Positions 5,921 to 11,009 of a DNA stretch of 11,009 nt are shown one piece after another. Below the pieces are notes generated by a model that saw only the letters and a list, made by a program, of their open reading frames with translations, was not told where the DNA came from and searched no databases. This DNA comes from Deltaproteobacteria bacterium. Its GTDB lineage: Bacteria; Desulfobacterota; Desulfobacteria; C00003060. The DNA is taken from the NCBI GenBank assembly GCA_030667105.1, contig DAOUWN010000042.1, positions 1 through 11,009 of the forward strand, in the 5' to 3' direction. Within the stretch, counting starts at the first letter, position 1; every line of letters starts with the position of its first letter. Position numbers and translations under genes: made by a program.

Positions 5921-6487
5921 TCAACAGGCTCTTCCATCAATGACCTCTTTTAGAAGCCTAGTCAGTGTCTCGTCCTGGTAGATTATGTTCTTTACTATTT
6001 CTTTCGCCCGTGAGGAAAGACGCCTATAGCCCCAGATAGATCGCCGCTTGGCCTCCTGCCAGCCCTCTCGTTCGTAATAGAGCGGCAGGTTGACGTCGAA
6101 GAAGGAGATGCTGTCCGCGTCTTTGAGCAGGTTGGAGCGGGGATCGCCGCCCACCTCATGGCAGGTTACCAGTCGACAAGCCTCTTCCACAACGTCCTGC
6201 TCCAAGGCGAACGCGTTCAAAATCGGGCGCAGTATTTTGGCCCCGTTCCTGGCATGAGCAGTCTTGAAGGCGTCGAACTCGTCAAAGTCCGTGCGTTTGA
6301 CCTTGATCTCATTGATGGCCCGGTCAATGTCATGTGCCAGCGCCGCGATTTGCAAGGCTTCATCGGCCTCGGGTTCGAAGTGCAACAACCACTTCAGGGT
6401 GTTGTCGGCGTGACGCAGGTCCTCGGGCACGCGGGAACCCTCGATGATCACCCTGATTCGCCGTTTGGCACGATCAATGCTGTCCAT
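5921..6487 (-). CDS. HD-domain protein, putative phosphohydrolase linked to inositol-phosphate genes
   Basis: From ATG 6487 this is a 188-residue soluble protein. It has a divergent HD pattern: H26 (LRHADNTLKW), H52-D53 (ALAHDID), H78 (TAHARNGAKIL), H110-E111 (VTCHEVGG) and D123/D125 (LLKDADSISFF). HD proteins are metal-dependent phosphatases or phosphodiesterases. The family resembles uncharacterised DUF4202-like proteins, though I cannot confirm that match. The start overlaps the end of the cytidylyltransferase gene by 14 bases, so the two are probably translationally coupled. GTG 6490 and TTG 6496 are alternative starts in the same frame; no strong ribosome binding site distinguishes them. 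Because the DIP pathway needs a phosphatase after the CDP-inositol transferase, a role in removing that phosphate is plausible but unproven. Confidence 0.72.
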   Translation of the reverse strand: MDSIDRAKRRIRVIIEGSRVPEDLRHADNTLKWLLHFEPEADEALQIAALAHDIDRAINEIKVKRTDFDEFDAFKTAHARNGAKILRPILNAFALEQDVVEEACRLVTCHEVGGDPRSNLLKDADSISFFDVNLPLYYEREGWQEAKRRSIWGYRRLSSRAKEIVKNIIYQDETLTRLLKEVIDGRAC

Positions 6488-7808
6488 CACGGGCAACCAT
6501 GATCCGGCGTAGGGTCTCGAAATTCATAACCACAGCGATCAAGGCGAGCACCGGCAGTACCAGATTGGTCGCGGCGCCCAAAAAGATGAGAAACACCCGC
6601 ACATCCCGCCCCATACGCAACCCGGCCTTGCCTCCAGCGGTGATGCGCTCGCGCATAAGGCTATCGTACTTGTCCGCCGTGTAGCTCAGCATGAACGAGC
6701 CGATAATGGCCATAAAACCGGTGAATATGACCAAGACCGTTGTTCCAGCCTCCAGGAGATGCCATGTCAGCCCGAACAACAGGAAGGCATCGGCATAGCG
6801 ATCCAGTACCGCGTCGAACCAACCCCCGAAATCGCTTTCACAGTACTTCAGCCGGGCCACCTCGCCGTCGCAGCCGTCTATTATGGAAGCAAACTGGGCA
6901 AGTATGCCGCCACCAAGCAGGGCGGGATAGCCGCCTAGGGCAAAAAGCCCTGCAGCAACAAGGGAACAGAGAAATGAGACCAGAGATATCTGGTCAGGTG
7001 TTATTGGTAACCGGGTGAGGCGGCGTGATATCCTCAGTGACACCGGACGGTTGATGTACCTGGAAACCGGGCCGTCATTCGGCTTGCCCCGCATTTGACC
7101 AAGCAGCTCGCGTTCCGCCATCTCCAGGTTCTTTGGATCATCAACATCCAGCCAGAACCTGCCCCTGATGTCAAAGACATTCACTTTGCCTTCAGCGGCC
7201 ATGCAACGCACACCACCTGTCAGGCTGCTATCACCGTGTTTTGCCGTGCTTCGTTCCAACGCCTCAAGCAGGCCGGGAGTACAGAGAAACATACCGGTAT
7301 CAAAGCCGTTGAATGCCCCAAGGCCCTTGCCAATGTCACGCACCTTGCCGTTTTCCGACTTCACCCGGGTGACATCGTCCATGTCGATGAGCGGGTTGGC
7401 TGTGTAAGAGTCAACAGCAAGGGTAACCTCCCCCTCTCCCAATGGCTTTCTGGCCAGATCGTGCAGGATGGCAGGATCGAACAGATGATCACTCATCAAC
7501 AGGAGGAACGGACCTCCGTTGAGGTGTTGCCGGGCCTTGAGCACCGATAGTCCGTTGTCCTGATCCCATGCGTCGTTGATGATATGAGTGATTCCTATGC
7601 CGCAGCGTCGGGCCAAGCCGTCCAGGAAATGACGCACACCGTCGCCCTTGTAGCCGGTGACCACACAAAAATCATCGATTTCTGCGCGCATTGCAGAGCG
7701 GATCGCCCGCTCAACGAGGGGCACCCCCAGGACGGGGATAAGGGGTTTGCTTTCACCCTTTGGCCACAGCCTACTGCCTTTGCCGGCGGCGATAATCAAG
7801 CATTTCAT
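6474..7808 (-). CDS. bifunctional inositol-1-phosphate cytidylyltransferase / CDP-inositol:inositol-phosphate transferase (IPCT/DIPPS)
   Basis: This 444-residue fusion has two catalytic parts. Residues 1-235 form a sugar-nucleotidyltransferase domain (MKCLIIAAGKGSRLWPKGES, MSDHLFDP at 105-112) expected to make CDP-inositol from CTP and inositol-1-phosphate. Residues about 245-440 form a membrane CDP-alcohol phosphatidyltransferase. Its signature D-x2-DG-x2-AR-x8-G-x3-D-x3-D is complete at residues 311-336 (DGCDGEVAR ... GGWFDAVLD), with several hydrophobic helices. Known proteins of this architecture make di-myo-inositol phosphate phosphate, the precursor of the solute DIP, mainly in thermophiles. 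A lipid or glycan acceptor is the alternative. The start ATG overlaps the end of the inositol-phosphate synthase gene by 38 bases, and AAGGAAAG precedes it. This placement next to the synthase supports inositol as the substrate. Confidence 0.87.
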   Translation of the reverse strand: MKCLIIAAGKGSRLWPKGESKPLIPVLGVPLVERAIRSAMRAEIDDFCVVTGYKGDGVRHFLDGLARRCGIGITHIINDAWDQDNGLSVLKARQHLNGGPFLLLMSDHLFDPAILHDLARKPLGEGEVTLAVDSYTANPLIDMDDVTRVKSENGKVRDIGKGLGAFNGFDTGMFLCTPGLLEALERSTAKHGDSSLTGGVRCMAAEGKVNVFDIRGRFWLDVDDPKNLEMAERELLGQMRGKPNDGPVSRYINRPVSLRISRRLTRLPITPDQISLVSFLCSLVAAGLFALGGYPALLGGGILAQFASIIDGCDGEVARLKYCESDFGGWFDAVLDRYADAFLLFGLTWHLLEAGTTVLVIFTGFMAIIGSFMLSYTADKYDSLMRERITAGGKAGLRMGRDVRVFLIFLGAATNLVLPVLALIAVVMNFETLRRIMVARDGQH

Positions 7809-8919
7809 CCGGCTTCTTTCCTTTAGTTCCCTTGATAAAGGCCTCGGTCATTCGATAGGCTTCATCGTCTGTGTATTGCCGGGGCGGGTGTTTCATAAAG
7901 TAAGCCGATGGCCCGTACAGGATGCCGCCCTCCCCCCGGTCCTGGGCCAGCTTGCTGCACCTGATAGCGTCAATGGCAACACCGGCGGAATTGGGAGAAT
8001 CCTCCACTGAAAGGCGCAACTCCAGGTTCATGGGCACGTCGCCGAACAGCTTGCCCTCCATGCGAATAAAGCATACCTTGTTATCCTTTTGCCAGGCCAC
8101 ATGATCACTGGGGCCGATGTGGATGTTCTCATTGTCCAATCGTTTGGCCGCAACCGACTGGACTGCCTCTGTTTTTGACTCTTTCTTGGAGAGAAGGCGG
8201 GTGCGATCAAGCATATTCAGAAAGTCGGTGTTGCCGCCCGTATTGAGCTGGTAGGTACGCTCCAGCTTGACACCCCTTTTCTTGAACAGGTCGGTCAGGG
8301 TCCGATGGGTTATGGTGGCTCCGAGCTGGGCCTTGATGTCGTCTCCGATGATGGGTATGTTCTTTTCCTCGAAACGTTTGGCCCAGAAAGGATCACTGGC
8401 AATGAATACAGGCATGTTATTTACAAAGGCAGCCCCTGCCTCCAAGGCGCACTCGGCATAGAAGCGAGTCGCATCTTCGGACCCAACAGGAAGGTAGTTC
8501 AACAAAATCTCCGTGCCCGATTCCTTGAGAATGCGGACAACCTCTCCCATGTCAGGCGCGGGTTCGTCGGCCAAGACAAAGGTGTATTTGTCATCATAGT
8601 CCCGCATATGTTCAGAAAAACCATCCAGGATATTCCCCATCCTCACAGTAGTGCCTGTTTTTGGAACGTCCTTGTAAAATACGGTGGTGCAATTCGGCAC
8701 AGCAAAAATCGCCTCTGCCACGTCCCTGCCAACTTTTCGCTTGTCAATGTCAAACGCTGACACCACATCGATGTCGCACGGTCTGTATCCCCCGATGTCC
8801 CAATGCATCAAACCTATGGCGTCTTCACCATTTTGGTGCTTGTAATAACTTATTCCTTGAACCAACGAACTGGCGCAATTCCCGACCCCAACAATACCGA
8901 TCCGAATGTTTTGCATCAT
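7771..8919 (-). CDS. ino1: inositol-3-phosphate synthase (myo-inositol-1-phosphate synthase)
   Basis: This NAD-dependent enzyme cyclises D-glucose-6-phosphate to inositol phosphate, the first committed step of inositol synthesis. It is 382 residues long, close to the compact archaeal/actinobacterial type rather than the longer eukaryotic one. Visible features are the N-terminal Rossmann loop GIVGVGNCASSL (residues 7-18), NYLPVGSE, NNMPVFIASDP, the conserved IGDDIKAQLGAT segment and LNTGGNTDFLNM. ATG 8919 is chosen because AGGGAGG lies seven bases upstream; GTG 8940 would put that site inside the gene. The 3' end overlaps the next gene by 38 bases. Being beside a CDP-inositol enzyme, its product is probably consumed there and not only for lipids. 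Confidence 0.93.
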   Translation of the reverse strand: MMQNIRIGIVGVGNCASSLVQGISYYKHQNGEDAIGLMHWDIGGYRPCDIDVVSAFDIDKRKVGRDVAEAIFAVPNCTTVFYKDVPKTGTTVRMGNILDGFSEHMRDYDDKYTFVLADEPAPDMGEVVRILKESGTEILLNYLPVGSEDATRFYAECALEAGAAFVNNMPVFIASDPFWAKRFEEKNIPIIGDDIKAQLGATITHRTLTDLFKKRGVKLERTYQLNTGGNTDFLNMLDRTRLLSKKESKTEAVQSVAAKRLDNENIHIGPSDHVAWQKDNKVCFIRMEGKLFGDVPMNLELRLSVEDSPNSAGVAIDAIRCSKLAQDRGEGGILYGPSAYFMKHPPRQYTDDEAYRMTEAFIKGTKGKKPDEMLDYRRRQRQ

Positions 8920-8977
8920 TTGTTTGCCTCCCTTGTTCACATCATCAGATTCGCGCGGACTTCACGAACACAACGTA

Positions 8978-9247
8978 TCAATATTTTGCAAACGCCTGTT
9001 GGCACAAACCAGCGCCATTCAGAGACCGCCCCCCCATTGTTGACAAAAGCTGCTGCCTAAACTGACAGGCGCCACAAGATGTATGTGCGGGACGGAAAGG
9101 GGCACTCGGGAGGAGAGCCAACGTTGGCATTTGGAAAGAAATAACAGGTGATTTGCCACCGGCTGAGGGCATGACCGTCAATTGGCGGTCAGATCCCAAC
9201 ACTTCAAATACCGCATGGGTCAACTTCTTATATGTTTCAAGCTTCAT
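8978..9247 (-). CDS. hypothetical 89-residue protein between rluD and the inositol genes
   Basis: From ATG 9247, with AAGGG seven bases upstream, the frame reads MKLETYKKLTHAVFEVLGSD and runs to TGA at 8978. The N-terminal 35 residues look coding-like and helical. The C-terminal half, including SCGACQFRQQL, is less convincing and may be random read-through. An upstream ATG at 9283 overlaps the rluD stop (TGATG), a possible coupled start. I recognise no family. The interval to ino1 is 58 bases. If it is not a gene, the interval from ino1 to rluD is a 360-base leader holding the ino1 promoter. Confidence 0.35.
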   Translation of the reverse strand: MKLETYKKLTHAVFEVLGSDRQLTVMPSAGGKSPVISFQMPTLALLPSAPFRPAHTSCGACQFRQQLLSTMGGRSLNGAGLCQQAFAKY

Positions 9248-9282
9248 TGTAAAGCCCTTACAATAGTTACTTACTGAGAGCA

Positions 9283-10257
9283 TCAAATACTTTGCATTCC
9301 TTGTCCGGTGAGGGCCCGAAGGGCCTCCAGCACGGAGGCCATGTCCTCTGGCACAGGGGACTCAAACCTCATCAATTCCCCTGTGCGGGGATGTGCAAAG
9401 GCAAGCTTCCAGGCGTGGAGCATTTGCCGCTTCACGGGCCTGAGGATATGCCTGACATCTGGCAATGGCACGTCCTTCCATCTTTTTGTCCCCCCGTATG
9501 TGGTGTCTCCAACCACGGGATGACCTGTGGCAGCACAGTGGACCCGAATCTGGTGAGTTCGTCCGGTCTTAAGATCAAGCTCAAGTAGAGTCACGCCGGA
9601 AAAGGCTTCTTTGATCTTCCAGCCGGTCTCCGTGGATCGACTTTTCCTGCTCTTTGTGGACATCTTTTTCCGATCGACAGGATGGCGACCTATAGGCAAG
9701 TCGATGACCCCTGCCGATGCCTTCATATCTCCCCAAACCAGGGCCAGGTATTGTTTCTGCACCTGGCGCTTTCTAAACTGGCGGCTCAGGCAGTCGTGGG
9801 CCATGTCATTTTTTGCAGCCACCAAGGTCCCGGAAGTGTCCTTGTCAAGACGGTGGACGATGCCTGGCCGGAGATCACCCCCGATGCCTTGCAGATCCCG
9901 ACAATGGTAGAGCAATGCATTTACAAGGGTTCCGCTCTGGTGACCTGCCGCAGGGTGGACTACAAGGCCGGGAGGTTTGTTAAGAACAATGACCTCGGAG
10001 TCCTCATAAAGGATAGAAAGGGCAATCGGTTCGGCTTTGCTGGCAATCGGTTGCGGGGGTGGGATTTCAGCCCGGACAACATCGCCGCGTCTGGTGACAT
10101 ACGCGGGTTTTGTCGTCAGGCTATTGACCGTAACGCGCCCTTCTCGAATCAATCGGCCTACATAGGACCGGGACAGGGCAGGAATTCGTGCTGCTATGAC
10201 CGTGTCGAGGCGGCGTCCTGCTTCCTTTTCTGTTGCCGTAAAGCTGAAAACAGGCAC
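9283..10257 (-). CDS. rluD: RluA/RluD-family 23S rRNA pseudouridine synthase
   Basis: This 324-residue enzyme isomerises uridine to pseudouridine in rRNA. The N-terminal S4 RNA-binding domain spans about residues 14-65 (RRLDTVIAARIPALSRSYVG). The catalytic domain begins with LYEDSEVIVLNKPPGLVVHP and holds the signature HRLDKDTSG (135-143) with catalytic Asp138. A later GRTHQIRVH motif is also typical. The S4 domain plus length fits RluD (helix 69 of 23S rRNA) better than RluA or RluC, but the exact site is inferred. The GTG at 10257 is chosen because a GAGGA ribosome binding site sits over the stop codon of the upstream carD-like gene, eight bases away, so the two are translationally coupled. 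Confidence 0.92.
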   Translation of the reverse strand: MPVFSFTATEKEAGRRLDTVIAARIPALSRSYVGRLIREGRVTVNSLTTKPAYVTRRGDVVRAEIPPPQPIASKAEPIALSILYEDSEVIVLNKPPGLVVHPAAGHQSGTLVNALLYHCRDLQGIGGDLRPGIVHRLDKDTSGTLVAAKNDMAHDCLSRQFRKRQVQKQYLALVWGDMKASAGVIDLPIGRHPVDRKKMSTKSRKSRSTETGWKIKEAFSGVTLLELDLKTGRTHQIRVHCAATGHPVVGDTTYGGTKRWKDVPLPDVRHILRPVKRQMLHAWKLAFAHPRTGELMRFESPVPEDMASVLEALRALTGQGMQSI

Positions 10258-10265
10258 CCCGATCC

Positions 10266-10760
10266 TCAGTCATTTTCTTCCAGATCAAATATGGAGTTAA
10301 TATCCGACATGATGGCGCCCTCGTCTGTCTTCTTGGCGATTGAAAGCTCTTTTAGAAGAAGACTTTGAGCCGTATCGAGCATCTTGCGTTCCCCAAAAGA
10401 GAGGTCTTTATCTTCTTTGAGCAGGTACAGATCCCGGAGCACTTCAGCCACTTCGTAAACTGAACCGGTCTTGATCTTTTCCATGTATTCGCGGTATCGC
10501 CGATTCCAGGTCTGATTATCCGCGGGCATGTCGCGCTTTTCCATAATCTCATAGACCCTCGGCACCTCCCCCACATCGATGATATCCCGTAACCCCACAG
10601 AGTCCACGTTGCTTACCGGGATCATGATAATCATGTTGTTATCAAGGATCTTCATGATATAGAAATCTTGTTCTTCCCCCGAGATTTTCCGTGTCTCGAT
10701 GGACTCGATGCGCCCCACGCCGTGGGCCGGATAGACTGCCAGGTCACCAATCTTAAACAT
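10266..10760 (-). CDS. carD: CarD/CdnL-family transcription regulator
   Basis: This 164-residue protein binds the RNA polymerase beta subunit and stabilises open promoter complexes. The N-terminal RNAP-interaction domain (MFKIGDLAVYPAHGVGRIES, residues 1-60) has the Tudor-like pattern of CarD and of the transcription-repair coupling factor. The C-terminal helical domain contains the conserved tryptophan region (NQTWNRRYRE) that contacts DNA at the upstream edge of the bubble, and then EVLRDLYLLKEDKDLSFGER, close to mycobacterial CarD and myxobacterial CdnL. ATG 10760 is chosen because GGGAG precedes it and the family starts with MFKIGD; an upstream in-frame ATG at 10814 would add 18 unrelated residues. 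A C-terminal acidic tail (IFDLEEND) is present. It heads the array that includes rluD and the inositol genes. Confidence 0.92.
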   Translation of the reverse strand: MFKIGDLAVYPAHGVGRIESIETRKISGEEQDFYIMKILDNNMIIMIPVSNVDSVGLRDIIDVGEVPRVYEIMEKRDMPADNQTWNRRYREYMEKIKTGSVYEVAEVLRDLYLLKEDKDLSFGERKMLDTAQSLLLKELSIAKKTDEGAIMSDINSIFDLEEND

Positions 10761-10817
10761 GCTAAAAGCTCCCGTCTTCTCCCAACGGTGGGGAGTATTT
10801 TCATTATTGAGCATATT

Positions 10818-10846
10818 CTTATACCACTTTTTTGTGCCACAATCAA
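10818..10846 (-). promoter_or_regulatory. sigma-70 promoter of carD
   Basis: On the minus strand TTGATT (10846-10841) and TATAAG (10823-10818) are separated by exactly 17 bases, matching four and five of six consensus positions. The predicted start is near 10811, leaving a leader of about 50 nt with a small 5-bp hairpin (10779-10795) before the ribosome binding site. This promoter could drive carD-rluD and possibly the inositol genes further down. Confidence 0.65.
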
Positions 10847-10891
10847 CCCATAACCTTTTCCTTCACTGCTGACGCATGTTTTCCCCCTGAC

Positions 10892-10995
10892 CCCCGCATC
10901 AAGTGCGGGGCAGGCTCTATCCTTCTCCCCCAGGGGAGAGGGGATTAGTTAGCTGAGATCATTACTAAAAATTCCCTCCCCCTTGAGGGGGAGGG
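10892..10995. repeat. cluster of three GC-rich intergenic hairpin repeats
   Basis: Three separate palindromes follow each other. CCCCGCA (10892-10898) pairs with TGCGGGG (10904-10910) over a TCAAG loop. CCTTCTCCC (10921-10929) pairs with GGGAGAGGG (10934-10942), including one G-T pair. CCCTCCCCC (10974-10982) pairs with GGGGGAGGG (10987-10995) over TTGA, followed by a GGGGTGGGG-type run to the window end. These resemble widely dispersed intergenic repeats. They may also act as a terminator for the unseen gene to the right. Confidence 0.7.
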
Positions 10996-11009
10996 CTGGG
11001 GTGGGGGGT

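Noticed and set aside
9039..9062. Plus-strand TTGACA as a promoter
   Set aside because: There is no -10 element at 16-18 bases and no plus-strand gene downstream.
9682..10368. 228-residue plus-strand open frame
   Set aside because: It is antisense to rluD and carD, whose catalytic and polymerase-binding motifs are intact; there is no ribosome binding site or recognisable domain.
10779..10795. Small hairpin CTCCC/GGGAG in the carD leader as an attenuator or terminator
   Set aside because: It has only five base pairs and no T-run on the minus strand; it is probably incidental.
10824..10840. TGGCAC within the carD promoter spacer (minus strand) as a second sigma-54 site
   Set aside because: The TTGC element at the required distance is absent; the sigma-70 elements fit much better.

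Overview
The window looks like a piece of chromosome from an anaerobic, probably sulfate-reducing member of the Desulfobacterota (former Deltaproteobacteria). The evidence is a Hys-type periplasmic [NiFe] hydrogenase, a B12-binding radical SAM protein of the DUF4070 type, a CarD/RluD pair and intergenic repeat types common in such genomes. The genus cannot be read from the sequence. No rRNA, tRNA, CRISPR array or complete transposase gene was found.

Left end (1-760): the tail of a PIN-domain (VapC-like) toxin is followed by about 600 bases without a convincing gene. This stretch holds degraded coding-like fragments on the minus strand, an inverted repeat (368-450), a GC-rich nested hairpin (649-687) and a near-consensus sigma-54 promoter (734-750).

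Hydrogenase operon (plus strand, about 761-3570): a leader of about 200 nt with a two-part hairpin precedes a Tat-exported small subunit (958-1932, GTG start) and a large subunit (1949-3511). The pair resembles the HysB/HysA [NiFeSe] lineage, but the codon at the selenocysteine position is TGT (cysteine). A GC-rich hairpin separates the operon from the convergent radical SAM gene. No protease, cytochrome or hyp maturation genes are present here.

Middle (3663-5788, minus strand): a B12-binding radical SAM/DUF4070 protein, with a 150-bp MITE-like long inverted repeat ending about 14 bases upstream of its start codon, then a non-coding stretch and a small Cys-rich zinc-ribbon protein.

Right half (5921-10850, minus strand): a tightly packed array reads CarD-family regulator, RluD-type pseudouridine synthase, a small unknown ORF, myo-inositol-1-phosphate synthase, a bifunctional inositol-phosphate cytidylyltransferase/CDP-inositol transferase, and an HD-domain protein. 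The first two enzymes of the inositol module convert glucose-6-phosphate to inositol-1-phosphate, then to CDP-inositol and di-myo-inositol phosphate phosphate. That is the known route to the solute di-myo-inositol phosphate (DIP). The HD protein, whose gene overlaps the cytidylyltransferase gene, is a candidate for the final phosphatase or another step. A good sigma-70 promoter lies before carD. The right edge (10892-11009) is a cluster of three GC-rich hairpin repeats.
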